A DNA stretch of 62,000 nucleotides. It comes from Diphasiastrum complanatum (taxonomy: Eukaryota; Streptophyta; Lycopodiopsida; Lycopodiales; Lycopodiaceae). The notes beneath the pieces are model-generated. The model was not told where the DNA came from and did no database searches. It was given only the letters and a program-made list of their open reading frames with translations. Positions 10,223 to 21,973 of the stretch are shown piece after piece. The number at the start of each line of letters is the position of its first letter. Within the stretch, counting starts at the first letter, position 1. The stretch spans positions 82,223,543 to 82,285,542 of the forward strand of contig CM055092.1 in NCBI GenBank assembly GCA_029204225.1, read 5' to 3'. The translations under genes and the position numbers were made by a program.

Positions 10223-10968
10223 AATGGCTAAAGAATCGGAAGCTATCGGTTCTTTGTTTAGTGAAGATCGGTTGGATGGCACAAACTACTCCTTGTGGAG
10301 TTACATGATGTAGAATATTCTCATAGCGAAAGGGCTATGGGATTTGGTCAATGGTGATGAGGAAAGGCCTCCGTCTTTGGCACCTCCTACACCTCGTTGA
10401 AAAGATCTATCCTACCTCATATTAGGTCTTGTAAGACATCTAAAAGTGCGTGAGATACACTTTATACTATGTATAGAGTCAAAAATCCAGCAAGAGTGGT
10501 GTATCTTAGAAATCAGCTTTCTTTGTTGAAGATGCAAGAAGGGGATCAAGTGACCAATCACTTGACGAAGATCAAGGATCTTCGTGAGGATCTTCTCAAT
10601 ATTGATGAGATAATTGAGGATGCTCAATTTGTTTCCATTACTCTCAACTCATTACCTTCATCTTATCTTCCATTTGTTTCATCTTTGAGTATCTCTCTTA
10701 GGGGACAACAACTCTCCTTTGATGAACTTGTTGGGCTGCTTCTTCAAGAGGAGCAAACGAGACAAAATTTTGCAAGTGACACTTAACAAGATCAAGCTTT
10801 CTTCACGAAAGGCAAGGGCAAGGGCAAAGGCAAGTCAAAAGGAAAGGGGAAGCCTCCTTCTAAGGATGAGCAAAAGCCCGTTGGAGGTCAAAATGTCAAC
10901 ACTCAAAAGAAGAAAGGGCACTTCATCAAGGATTGTAAGAAGAAGCTTGCGAAAGAGAAAAATTAAAG
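10223..10968 (+). pseudogene. CopE gag remnant
   Basis: It starts at ATG 10223 (MAKESEAIGSLFSEDRLDG.NYSLW..), the typical copia gag opening. An early TAG follows at the codon after SYMM (about 10311), another stop after PPTPR, and TAA after FASDT (10784-10786). The segment 10469-10786 is the UBN2-like gag core (LSLLKMQEGDQVTNHLTKIK.., LNSLPSSYLPFVSSL). The basic GKGKGKGKSKGKG stretch then leads to a damaged zinc knuckle. The KKGHFIKDC half is kept, but the first CxxC Cys residues are replaced. A frameshift at about 10968 separates it from the protease frame. Confidence 0.8.
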
Positions 10969-12640
10969 GAATTGATACTAGTGCTTCACTTGCTACTTTG
11001 GAGCAAGAGCTTGAGGCTAGTGGCGATCTCTTCAACCAAGACTATGCTTTTGTGTCTAATATTGCTTCTACTAGTACTACTGCATTTATGAGGAAGTCAA
11101 ATTCTGTTTTGCAAGTTGCTGATTTTCAGCCCATTGAATGGGTGATTGATAGTGGTGCTACTCGTCATATGACTTCTCACAAAGAAGCATTTACTAAATT
11201 AGTGAAAGTGCAAAATGGAAGTAAGGTACAATGTGCGGATGATGCATCTTATTCTATTCATGGAATTGGAATTGTAGCCATCATTTTGCCTAATGGTGAA
11301 GAAAAGTACATTAAGAATGTGCTTTATGTTCCGGGAATCAAGAAGAATCTTCTTTCGGTTTCAACTATGTTGAAGTAAGGACTAGTTGTTGAGTTCAAAG
11401 AAGATAAGTGTCTTGTCAAGGATCCTAAAAGATCACTCTTGATTATTGTTTCGGGAACAATGCATGCTGGCTTATTCATTATGGATACCTATGAGCGACG
11501 AATTCCCTCTACATGTCTTGTTGCTTCTACATCACAATCATTGGAGTTGGCTGAATTGTGGCAGACAAGGTTTGGGCATCTCAACTTTGCAAGTTTGAAG
11601 AAGCTGAAGACATTTAATATGGTAGAAGACATTCCTACTATTGAGCAGCCGGAAGGGCATGTATGCGAGGGGTGCATACTTGAAAAGTTTCAAAAGAAAT
11701 CTTTTTCAATTGATGGAACTATAAGGGTTCTTGATAAATTTGATTTGGTTCATAGTGATGTTTGTGGTCCAATGAGAACCAAATCCATTGGAAAGTGCAT
11801 CTATTTTGTAACTTTTATTGATGACTTTTCCCGTTTTACATGGATCTATCCTATGAAGGCTAAATCGGAAGTTTTCCAACGTTTCAAAGATTTTCTAACA
11901 ATGGTGGAAAATCAGTTTGGGCATTTTTTGAAGACCCTACGCACCGATCGAGGAGGGGAATACACTAAGAATATGTTCGGTGCATTTCTTCGAGAAAAGA
12001 GAATTCTACATCAAATGACAACTCCCTATACACCTCAACAAAATGGTGTTGCCGAGCGAAAGAATCGCACACTTATTGAGATGGCCCGTTGCATGCTCAA
12101 AGCAAAGGGGCTGCCTCACAAGTTTTGGGCTGAAGCGGTTATAACGGCAGCATACATAAGCAATCGTTGTCCTACTAAAGCATTGAAATATTAACTCCTT
12201 ATGAAGTTTGGTATGGAAAGAAGCCTACAATCTCTCACTTTCGCATTTTTGGTTGTACAGCTGATTCTTTTGTTCCAAATAAACTTCGTACAAAGCTTGA
12301 GGATAAAGGAGTTAAATGCATTTTTGTTGGCTATAGTAGTGAAAGCAAAGGCTATAGGCTATTCAATTTGAGCACTAACAAGATTATTGTTAGTCGTGAT
12401 GTGCATTTTGATGAAAAGAATTCATTGGATGTGGCCCCAACTCATATCTTGAAGGGGGACATCCCACATAGTGTGAATGTTGAAGTTTTTCCAGATTTGG
12501 TACCATCTTCTATTGCTGGAGGTAAGGGGCAGCAATCAACCAGTTTCAACCTGCCCAACACCTCATCAAGTTTAGAGCCTAATGTTCATCAAGAACCGCC
12601 CGTTGTTGCTCAAAATCAGCCTGCAGGAACTGTTGGACAG
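10969..12640 (+). pseudogene. CopE protease and integrase
   Basis: Protease: EWVIDSGATRHMTS around 11138 holds the DSGA active site. A TAA at 11376-11378 interrupts the segment between protease and the GAG-pre-integrase domain (WQTRFGHLNF.., and the zinc site H...CEGC, about 11560-11680). The integrase catalytic core follows, with VHSDVCGPM, FIDDFSRFTWIY, LRTDRGGEY and NRTLIEMAR (D-D-E residues present), to 12194. A frameshift there continues in another frame as TPYEVWYGKKPTISHFRIFG and FVGYSSESKGYRLF to about 12640. Integration chemistry residues are intact but the frame is broken at least twice. Confidence 0.85.
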
Positions 12641-13224
12641 TAAGGACCAGTTTTGGAAGATCTTGGACAACCAAGTGCAGCGTCGGAAGATCTTGGATAG
12701 CAAGTTGCAAGAAGAGACATGGCTGTTGGACAGCCCAAAACAGTCCTATGGTGGTTGTTGTTGACTTTGCGGGACAACAAAGTAAGTTCATTTTATGATG
12801 GAAAGACACGTGTCTCTACAAAATCAGTGGACTATGCTGATTTTTCAGATTTTGCTCTTACATCTCATGGAGATGTTGCAGAAGAACTTGGTTTCTATGC
12901 GCAGGCCAAGGGAGTAAAATGTTGGGAGGATTCGATGCAAGATGAGTATGACTCACTTATGAAGAACCAGATTTGGGTTCTTGTTGATCTTCCTCATGGG
13001 AAGAAGACAATTGGTTGACTCCTGTTTTTCATGCGAGGACGAAGCACATCGAGATCCATTATCACTTTGTTCGGGAGAGACTTCATGATGGCGACATTTT
13101 ACTTGAATATTGTCCTACAGAGGATAATATTGCGGACCTCTTCACTAAGGCGTTGCCTAGAGTCAGATTTGAAGCTTTATGCAAAGCTTTAAATTTGATA
13201 CCACGTGTTGGTTTTGTTACATAG
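12641..13224 (+). pseudogene. CopE polyprotein tail with reverse transcriptase deleted
   Basis: The left part (to 13014) is the pre-RT linker and the first RT residues (WEDSMQDEYDSLMKNQIWVLVDLP.GKKTIG). The sequence then jumps at about 13015 to FHARTKHIEIHYHFVRERL and ADLFTKALP, the last 70 residues of RNase H, with a stop at 13222-13224. Normally about 350-400 residues (RT with YVDD, and RNase H D-E-D) lie between, so roughly 1.1-1.3 kb is missing here. The junction reads GACAATTGG|TTGACTCC. Confidence 0.85.
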
Positions 13225-13261
13225 TGAAGATTTCAGTTTTTGCATTGTCATTTAAGGAGGG

Positions 13262-13712
13262 TGTTAGAAATAAATGACTATGCTAAAGTTAATCCATAGG
13301 TTACTTTGACCCAAAAGGTCGAGATTTGTGTAACCATGGATATTTAGTTATTTAGGCCATCTTAAGTTTGTCTTAAGTTCAGTTGGACCCAATTTTGGTC
13401 ATGTACTGACTCGTGGGTCCTTAGGGGTCTAATTTTGTTTAGGGGCCCTATCTTGACTTTTGGGAGTGCCCTACATTTAGTAAGTGGTTAACCTTAGGGT
13501 TTGGTGGCATTTGGCCACATCTAGGTAGAGTACTTAGATGCTCATTGTGTATTCCATTTTAAACAGTTTGGCTAAGCATTGCTCTCCATTGCTCTTGTTA
13601 TTGTTTTTTTTTTCTCTCTCTCTCTTAGAGTTGGGCGCCCAGCCTCTTCTCTCTTGTTTTCTGTGGAGATTGATTGATAACTAGATGGTGACTTGACTCT
13701 TGCTTTCCTACA
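13262..13712 (+). repeat. 3' LTR of CopE
   Basis: It starts TGTTAGAAATAAATG right after the purine tract and ends GCTTTCCTACA. It has a short CT run of about 13 bp (13614-13627). Apart from the CT tract it differs from the 5' LTR by only a few substitutions and small gaps. Confidence 0.9.
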
Positions 13713-13713
13713 G

Positions 13714-14303
13714 ACAGAGATGTTGGCTATAGTTCATGCTTTGAAAAAATGGTGACACTATCTATGTGGGTCAAAATTTATTATTAAAAGTGATCACCAT
13801 AGCCTTAAGTATTTCCTAAGTCAGAAGTAGCTTACAGACAAACAGAAGAGATGGTTAGCACAAGTTCAGGCATATGACTTTGCTATCGAATATCTCAAGG
13901 GCTGATGCTTTATTCAGGCTGTGGAGAATGCAAATGTGTGACACAGGTGAATCTTTGGAGGAGTATATAACTATTCTCCTAAATGCAAGAGAGAATTGCA
14001 TGTCCGCAAAACATGACCAAGCCTCACAAGGGTTATGTTGCATGTTAGAAAAGTGCATGTTGAATTCTCTCATTTCTTTAGAAAATGATTGGAAGTCCAT
14101 TACCTTGGATGAGATACCAAGGATCCAATTGTGACACAAATAATGGGAGACTTATTGGATCCAAAATTTGGAGATCAGTCTCGTTATTAATTTAAAGATG
14201 AAATTTTGGTATACAACAATAAAACAATAGTCCTTGTGCCAAATTCAAAGTTGGTACCTCAGATTTTTTATGAATTACATTTGTCCCCTAGTGTTGTTCA
14301 CTC
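13714..14303 (+). pseudogene. Ty3/gypsy RNase H to integrase zinc-finger remnant
   Basis: Immediately after the CopE 3' LTR the sequence encodes TEMLAIVHALKKW, SKFIIKSDHHSLKYFL and KRWLAQVQAYDFAIEYLKG, the classic gypsy RNase H. A frame change then gives ADALFR (the ADALSR signature). After a low-similarity stretch comes KDEILVYNNKTIVLVPNSKLV and ELHLSPSVVHSRI, the H2C2 integrase zinc-binding segment. Stops and shifts make it dead. It is truncated on both sides: by the copia LTR on the left and by a CACTA fragment on the right. Confidence 0.8.
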
Positions 14304-14304
14304 A

Positions 14305-14640
14305 AGAATAGTAAAGGTCACTTGAACTCCTTGCCATAGAATCTTTAGCTCTACCAAGGGAGCCATATACACGTCCATATTTTTGGCCTTGTATCTTCTT
14401 GGGATAAGAAGGGCAAGCATTAGGTGCCCCTTCTTGATACTAAGGCCAAAGGGAAATGTTGTAATTTACAAGGACAACCGGCCAAGTGGACCATGATGTG
14501 GAGCGCAATCCAAATGGATTCACACCATCCATCGCCAACCCCAAATGCAATTGGCGAGGCTCATCTCTAAACTCATGCCAAGTACCATCCACATGCTTCC
14601 ACGCTGGACAATCGGCAAGGATCCTCATACACTACAAAGA
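14305..14640 (-). pseudogene. CACTA (En/Spm) TNP2-type transposase fragment
   Basis: On the minus strand 14628-14440 reads LADCPAWKHVDGTW, LHLGLAMDGVNPFG and STSWSTWPVVLVNYNISLWP. This is the characteristic TNP2 block (..D.PAWK..D, ..LGL..DG.NPF, STWPV.L..YNLPPW). After a one-base shift it continues as SIKKGHLMLALLIP and KNMDVYMAPLVEL to about 14305. TNP2 proteins are about 700-1000 residues, so this is an internal piece of about 110 residues. No terminal CACTA repeats were found nearby. Confidence 0.82.
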
Positions 14641-15694
14641 TTATTGAGTTTGTTAAATAGAAGCTTCAACTTTTAAAATCATGAATCAAAGCATGAGTAA
14701 CCATGATTATAATAAATGGTCAAATGATTTTTCAACAAGTTTTTTCACTTATTGACATTATTATCGACCAATGAAGATGATTATTTGATTATTTTGTTAC
14801 CAAGTTTTCTCACTTAATGACATTTAATGTTCATTCTTTCAAGTTTTCATAGTTGTTAAGCTAGTTAAGTCCAACTTATAAAATTGTGATACATAGATTC
14901 AAGGCCCAAATGATGCATTATTTTACATACATATGGTCTACAAGTCAATGTTTATAAAGAAAGATATTCAAATATTATAAAGCCTTGCGATATTTTTGTA
15001 ATGGAAAAATTAATCAGTGCTTCTATTGCGAGGGCCTTTGTGATAAGCCACAACATTATTTTCCTTTGTGGATTGCTTGCAAATGCATGCTTAAATATTT
15101 TGATTTCTATGGTTCTAGTATCCTTTACATCTTCAAGATCATCTTAAAATATAACTAAGTTCGATCATAAATCTCTACGTGATTAGCTTTTTATACGTAT
15201 TATCCTTTTTCATGCATACATACCTCAAGGAGTAATTTTCTACAACATGCATTGATGTAAAACTAGATTTGAGCAATTTCCATAGTGCAAGAACAAAGCC
15301 TAGCTATGAATTCACAATCCATTCACAATCCGTGTATAAACTAGAGTTTAAGCCCAAAATCTTCCAACACTGAAACTTCCAAGAACTATGGCATTCTCAT
15401 CATGGCGGCTCCTTACTATGGTAGCCTCATGTAAAGCAAGAAAAGCAAACTCTTGTCCACAATGAGCCAAAGGCATTAAGATTGCTCCAAAAGTTGACAT
15501 TCTTTCAAGTACAAAGAACCCTCTTCTTCCATTGTTGTGGGTTGTACAAAGTTTCTTTGGTCCCATGTTCGAGCTTCCTCTTGGAAACCAAGAAGCATTG
15601 TCGTGCTTTGTTTTGATTAAGTGAGAAGGTCAAAGATTTGTTCCACCTTACATAAACAGTTTCAAGTTATTGCCGTAAGAATTGGTCATGAGGC
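14641..15694. other. Unassigned AT-rich sequence
   Basis: No gene or repeat family is recognised; short open frames only. Confidence 0.4.
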
Positions 15695-15695
15695 A

Positions 15696-15764
<69 letters not shown>
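15695..15764. repeat. (TG)n(GA)n compound microsatellite
   Basis: TG run at about 15696-15716 followed directly by a GA run to about 15764. Confidence 0.95.
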
Positions 15765-15767
<3 letters not shown>

Positions 15768-18184
15768 CTTGAAACTTGCAAACATTCTTCACTGTAAGAG
15801 TGCTTGGGTACCAACTATAACATGGTCTTGAATGCAAGAAAATTATCTTAGCCATCTACACTTGCTCATGTCTCATAACCACGAACTTATTATTTACATT
15901 TACACAAAAATGCTGGTTGCTGGATATCTCATAACTTGAATGATAAAATGGCTATGTAAAACCCATTCAAGAAAACCAAAAGTAGGTTTGTCTATTCTTT
16001 AGATTCCATGGGACCCTTTGCATTTAGTTTACGCCAAGAAGAGTGGGGAGGTATCTTGATAAACATGATTAGAAAATATGCATTTCACATGTCTTCATGC
16101 CAAATAAAAGTTAAATCCACCTTTGATTCTCAGCATATGAATGCCACATGTCCGACTATTGTAGTGATTGAGAGAGAGAGTTAGAGGGAGGTATCTCATG
16201 TGCTCATCATTTCATACTAATGGAAAATCTCTTAAGAATACTTAAACACGAGCATACAGAGAAGATAGAAGTTGAAACCACTAATGTATTCTTTGTTGAA
16301 GTGTTGTCATAGAAAAGATGGACAATAAGTTGAACTCTCAAGGTCTCTTGGATTATCGGATACATAATTAGTATACAACATGCAGATTTTGGTGGTAGTA
16401 AGTTTAGTAACTAGTGGGAGAAGGGCTTGCAAGCCACTCCATATGGTTTCTCATATCAAGCAAGTGGCCCTGTCCAAAGTCTTTGATAGGCTGGTTTCAA
16501 ATGGTAGCGGTAAACACAAGACTCTCCAAGTGTACTTAACCTATGTACTGGTTGCCCCTTCCATGCATAAAACAAACTATGCTGCATCCCCCTTTCACGC
16601 GAGGAAGTTACCACCTACAGGGCAGCGATCAGCCATCTGAGAAAATTCCATGCTAGTTGGGAGAGTCAGGCAGTTGCAGTTGACAGGGTTGGCAGGAAAA
16701 CTGACTGAAGAGATGGAGGGAGAAAAGTTTATTAATTGCTTAAAAACTAGTTGCCACAAGGATTGGAGATGCAAGGCTCTTCATTGTGGTACCTCAAAGC
16801 TCTTCTACCACCTGGCATGCCAAATTGCTGAAATTGCAACTGTGTGAGAAATGGGGAGAAAATATGGACTAAACCACGCCCCCCCCCACCCCACAAACCC
16901 CCCCCCCCCCCCCCCCAATCTCCTTGCCGATTTGAAAATGAAAATGTGAATACTGACTTCAAAACTACTAATCCTTCGAATTGACAGTGCTTTTGAAGAT
17001 TTACAGATTAACTTGAAACCAAAGATTTAAAAAGCTAATGAAGCAAAATTCGAAATTGAGCCATTGAAAGAGTTTTCACTTAATCTAAACGTGAATTACT
17101 TAATGGAAGAAGACAAGAAATCCTTCACAAGGACAGCAACACTCAATTCCAGAAAACCCAATAAATGAATCTCTTCAGCTGATCTTACTTAGTTTCAAGA
17201 AATTAACATAATCTGAAGGAAAGCCTGCAAGCATTTCCAGAAAACTCAATAGATAAATCTTTTCAGCTAATCTAGGCTTCCGCTTAAAAACCTGGTATAA
17301 TTTGAAGGAAAGCCTACGATTTCTTGCAAACCAACCTTTCGATCAAAGCGCTAATGGAAACTCTCTACTTTTAGATGTCATTAATGCTTCATCCTTGAAT
17401 TCAAGAATACATAGCAATGGTCTCTTAGTGGAAGTGATACCTTCCGGGGCTTTTAAGAAAGTAGTCTCTGATGACCTAATCAACATGAACTCGCCTTTGA
17501 CATACTAAAGATATCAGCCAAATTATTGAGATTCGAAACAATCTCAAAGGAACACAGCAAAGCGCATCAAATAACTCTGATCTGCTCAAAAAATCCGGGT
17601 TGCAGGCCAGAACCTGGCAAATGTCCGAGGAGAGGCCAACCACCGTGCAAAGCAAAACTGCATTGAAGCCCATTTTGGATCCGGTATTGCATTCATTCGC
17701 GAAGTCACCAAACAAAACAACTGGAAAGAAGACGCGTGGCGATTTTAAGTCGGATCTGAAGGCAATGCGATGCAATTATGCAAGATCAACCCTGATGGTA
17801 GATCAAACAGGATGAAGGAAGCGTATGCATGCTCTCATCTGTCACATCCAGTATTATCATACTCCTCTTGTGGAACATGACTCCTTTATGAAGCCTAAAA
17901 CTTGACTTGCAAGGGAAGATGTTGATGAGAAGAGTTTGTGAGGCAAGCTATCTGTACTGAGTGCCAAAGTGATAGGTATCACCCTGCCTTGGAAGACCAC
18001 CTATTTTTTTAGGAAATTGTAAAAGCAAAAGTTAAAATTGGCCTATGTGATATACAAGATTTTGAAGTTTACATTTGGTCTTTCAAGATATTGGCTTTTA
18101 GTTCATCACAACGCAACGACGAGCAAGGCGTAGGCTTGAATCCCAACTGCTATGTAGTGACATCTTAGGAACTTTCTCCTCACT
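15765..18184. other. Unassigned region, including a poly-C tract
   Basis: No recognisable protein family. An open stretch at 17600-17815 has no known domain. Positions about 16879-16917 are an almost pure C tract interrupted by ACCCCACAAA. Confidence 0.4.
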
Positions 18185-18431
18185 GGTGTTGCCAGGTTAT
18201 ATATGTTGTGTATAACCACTAGTAAAGTAACTTTGTATACAGAGAAAAAAGGTATTGGCTTTTTAATGGACCCAATAGGTTTGCGGTTGTCTTTCTCCTC
18301 ACTTGGCATTGCTCACATGGTGTTGCCAGGCTATATATGTTGTGTATAACCACTAATTGTGTAACTCTGTATACAAAGAAAAAAGGTATTGACTTTTAAA
18401 TGGACCCAAATAGGCTTGCAGTTGTCTTTCA
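18185..18431. repeat. Direct duplication of a ~115-bp segment
   Basis: Two copies (18185-18300 and 18319-18431, offset 134 bp). Both begin GGTGTTGCCAGG and contain TATATATGTTGTGTATAACC, GAAAAAAGGTATTG and TGGACCCAA. Within each, GTTATATATGTTGTGTATAAC or its CTATAT variant is a small inverted repeat. Copies differ at about 10-15% of positions by eye. Function unknown. Confidence 0.75.
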
Positions 18432-20335
18432 ATTTTTTTTTTTTGTTGAATGGGATTATGCAAATTCCAAGGTTGAAGTTGTAAGAGATGTTGTTTTGCA
18501 AGCCCAGTTCATGAAGTGGGAAATATTATCAGGAAGTCTCAAGGCAAGGTACATAGGTGATCTGATCAATATGTTTCCGTCATATGAGATTTGCACTCGA
18601 TCAATGGAGCATTTGTCCAAATTTGGTCTATTTGACTTCCAAATGTAGTTGTTGGTTATTTGTAGAATAGCTGAAGTTTGTATGAATATCGCAAAGGTGC
18701 AAGCATTCGTGAAGATGTGGTTTCATTGGTCACATCTATATTGAAGTCTCCTAAGAAAATGCATGTTGGTAGAGATTGGAAATTTTTTTGTAAGGTATTA
18801 TAGAAAATTGCTATAATTGCATGTGGTGGCGATATATGGCAACTATGTATATTGCATATCTTGTGTTCATATTGAATGTCGCTGTTATAAATTCACAATC
18901 TTGTATGATGAAATGTTGATGTGCGCTAAGTGTCATGTATGGTTTGTATAGCACAAAGGAACCATGATTGCCATTGCAAGTTATCGCATGCAATAGCCGT
19001 TGAAAAAATATTTTTGGATGTTTTTGATGGATTTCTTGTATACATAGAATGTGAGAGACGCTAAAAGATTATCGTCATGCAAAACATCTTCGTGATGTTG
19101 ATCCAATGATCATGTGTTCAACGTTTGTATTAGGAGATGTGTTGTTGCTTGGAATTTAAGATTTGGTACGGTTTTAGACCAAACATTATTTGTCAACAAT
19201 CATTGCATTTCAAATTGTATAACTATATGAATTTGAAGTTGTTTCATGTGAAGTGGTTGTAACAAACACAAATTTTGTATTTCTTTTACTCATGATATTG
19301 TAGTGTGTACCAGTCCATGTTGGTTGATTCCAGTAGGATCAAATGCCATTTTTTTTCAAGTGTCAAGCCTTGTGTTCTATCTATGGTATGTGCTGTAGCT
19401 GGCTATACATGAAATTGTTTCCTTGTAAATGTATTGTTTATTTTTTGGTCCTATTTGAATTTTATTTGCTATTTGATGTATCAGTATCCATTCAAAATGA
19501 ATATTTGGTGTGTAGAGATGTTGGTATTTTTTTTGAGTTTGATATCCGATTCTGCTGTCTATGAACTGTACCCATAGAACATGCATGATCTGTCGAAGAT
19601 TAATTTTTTGAATCGCTCATTCAGCCCCATTGACCAAGCCATCATGGATGTTGTAGTTTCCAACACAAAGTTCAATTAACATTTTTTTATTATAATCTAG
19701 TTTCTTGATGTAGTCCACTTGTAAGAGTGGCATTGGTAGACAAAGGAATGTTTTCCATGTTTCTGTTGTAGCGTATGTCTTCAACAATGAGTATGTGTTC
19801 TTTTCTTTTTTTATGTTGAAAGACATAGTCATTGTGTTTTTGTTAAATAAATGTGGTATGTGTAATGGAATTGGAGTATGCAAAAGCATTGATTATTGAT
19901 TTTTGATTTTTTTATGAGGTTCTAATCTTTGATAAGTATCTTGCCAATTTTCATTTTGTTGTTGCATGCTGTGTAGAGCAAGATTTGTTCTTGGTAATAG
20001 CTATCATGGTCTTTGTGTTTGTTAAACTTAACATAACGAATGGTTTAATTCGGTTTTTCTTTGTGTAAGTTTTTGTTTGTTATTTTGTATTCCGCTACAA
20101 TATTTGCCAAGCAAAGATGTTCTAAATTTTCAGCTTTTGCATATCGATCCTAGAGATTAATATCGCGCATTGCTAGAAACGCTTACTGCTTATTAGTAGA
20201 AGTGTCAGAAAAACTCAATCAAATACTTAGAGATAGTTTTGAGTATGCGGTTGCATCCGCTATTGTTTTGTGCTCATGATTCTTCTGATTTGTACATGGT
20301 ATTTGCTGAATTGATTATATAGTTTTATTGCGTTC
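18432..20335. other. Unassigned AT-rich sequence, possibly an old LTR at its right end
   Basis: No gene family is recognised; the open frame to 18648 has no domain. The right end (about 20000-20335) would be contiguous with 29668 onward before CopB inserted, and so may belong to an LTR of the plus-strand element at 29668-30520. Confidence 0.35.
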
Positions 20336-20340
20336 AATAT

Positions 20341-20970
20341 TTTGAAGAATTTCAGATCATTAAGATTCAAAATAACTCTAAGATCTTTGATTACTTAAGA
20401 TAGCACATTTAGCACCATTGACAATGTAGAAAACTAGCTCTATCAATGCATAAAAGCTTCAAATTCTAATAGAACTTGACAAAATTAGATATGAATGATA
20501 AATTATTGTTGCTGTCCATACAAACACGTGTGAATGCAACAAACATCAAACCAATTGATTCTACACACAAAAAGTCAAGATATCAACACCAATGTACACC
20601 AATGAGTATGGAACCTCGAAGAGATCTCATGTATAAGCATGAATGAGAGAAGACAAAGAGAATGCATCTCTTCCCACATGTGTAATCTATTTATAACAGG
20701 TCCATGCCTATTTTGAATCTTAGTTCCCTCCATAGAAACTTCTAGATCAAAAACCCTATCAACAATATGACTAGATTCAATGTATCTAACATTCAAATTT
20801 GAATGTGTCCAAACTCGACCTACTACATTTCCACACTTTTCAAAAGTGGTAATTCAAAAACATTTAAACTAAAATAACTTTGAAATGTTTATCTCTAAGT
20901 CTAAAAATGCATATTGGCCACAATTTGCCAAATAAACAAAATATGACCAAACTAGTTGATATTTCTCACA
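20341..20970 (-). repeat. 3' LTR of CopB
   Basis: Matches 29024-29662 closely along its length (shared GCACCATTGACAATGTAG, CCACAC..TTT.CAAAAGTGG). The terminal dinucleotide at the low end is TT instead of TG (one substitution). On the element strand it starts TGTGAGAAATATC. Confidence 0.9.
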
Positions 20971-21440
20971 CTTCCTCTTCAACTAGTTTTAGCATAGATT
21001 TTGAAAATACACCAAGTGATGTTCTATGCTTTGTAAACAAGTCTTTTCCCAATGCTTTGGTGAAGATATCAGCCACACATTTTTCTGAAGAAACATGTTG
21101 AAGCTCCACCTCCTTTGCCATGACTTGCTCCCTCACAAAATGATATGCCACCTCAATATGCTTGCTCCTTGCATGAAAGATAGGATTGCTTGCCAACTTT
21201 TGGGCTGAAAGGTTGTCACAAAAGATGATTGGACTCTCTAAAAAATCCAGCATGTGAAGATCTCTCACCATCCTTTTGATCCATAACATCTCCTTTGTGC
21301 ATATGATGTAAGTGCTTTGTACTTGGCCTCACTAGATGACAATGAGATTGTAGCTTGATTCTTTGACATCCAAGAGATAGCTCCATCACCTATGAAAATA
21401 GCATTAGAGGAGTTCTCAATATCAAAAAGACCCTTTAAGG
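20966..21440 (-). pseudogene. CopB RNase H tail
   Basis: The minus strand encodes GDGAISWMSKNQATISLSSSE, then after a frame change MLWIKRMVRDLHML, FCDNLSAQKLASNPIFHARS, KHIEVAYHFVREQ and CVADIFTKAL. This is the copia RNase H C-terminus, and its stop codon lies in the first bases of the LTR (20966-20968). Upstream of about 21437 the similarity ends in A-rich sequence, so the RT core is missing. There is a frameshift near 21285. Confidence 0.85.
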
Positions 21441-21973
21441 AATGCCATGTAGGATATAAAAAAATATCAAAATAAAAAAAACAAAATTGTTTATTTGCTT
21501 GCCCCCACCACTCCCGAGGCCTCCCCAACTCCCAATGATCTAACAACAGTGTCTATAGTCATAGTTAAGAATATAAATAGTTCGCAGTATAACTTGACTA
21601 AATTCAAAAAAATTCTCTCCATTGGTTACGAAAAGAGCAATATTTTCACTGAATCTAGAATATGACCGCCATTCCCAAATTCGAATCAGGAAAAATTGCA
21701 AAATGTTTACATATGCATTCCTTCCATGAGAATAAAAATATGGGTGCCATCTCCAATTATGAACGCCATCATCACCTTGGAATGGAAATATGAGCGCCAA
21801 CTACCTATTGGAATGAAAAAATGAGCGGCATTTCCAAATTTGAATCAAGCATACAAGCATGGAGATTGGATTGATCGTACATAGTATATAACATAATCAA
21901 AGATGAGTATTTTGTTTTGCTTCATAGAATCTGGTCATAGTACTTTGATGCAACTGATTACTCTATTGTTTTT
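21441..21973. other. Junction sequence inside CopB
   Basis: Unassigned. Positions 21655-21850 contain four loose repeats of an ATGA/C-G-C-C-AT..CCAAATT.GAAT motif (ATGACCGCCATTCCC, ATGGGTGCCATCTCC, ATGAGCGCCAAC, ATGAGCGGCATTTCC). Confidence 0.4.

Larger units (their letters stand above)
8601..13712 (+). mobile_element. Ty1/copia retrotransposon CopE, reverse transcriptase deleted
   Basis: Structure: 5' LTR 8601-9101; primer-binding site TAGTATCAGAGC 9102-9113 (one change from the initiator-Met type); long leader holding a nested TRIM (9263-9664); gag from 10223; protease; integrase; C-terminal RNase H; purine tract TAAGGAGGG 13253-13261; 3' LTR 13262-13712. The pol domain order (protease, integrase, then RNase H) is copia. 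Reverse transcriptase and most of RNase H are missing at about 13015, so the element could only move in trans. The 5 bp flanking each side (ACAAT before, GACAG after) do not match, so no target duplication is visible. Recombination or loss of one flank is likely. Confidence 0.9.

Noticed and set aside
16747-16962. Gly-rich minus-strand protein
   Set aside because: It is created by the C homopolymer tract at 16879-16917.
17600-17815. Small basic protein
   Set aside because: No family features, no splice or promoter context, and an open frame of this size is expected by chance.
18400-18648. Possible exon (WDYANSKVEVVRD..)
   Set aside because: It has a plausible amino-acid mix, but its start overlaps the duplicated repeat and no family or partner exon was found.
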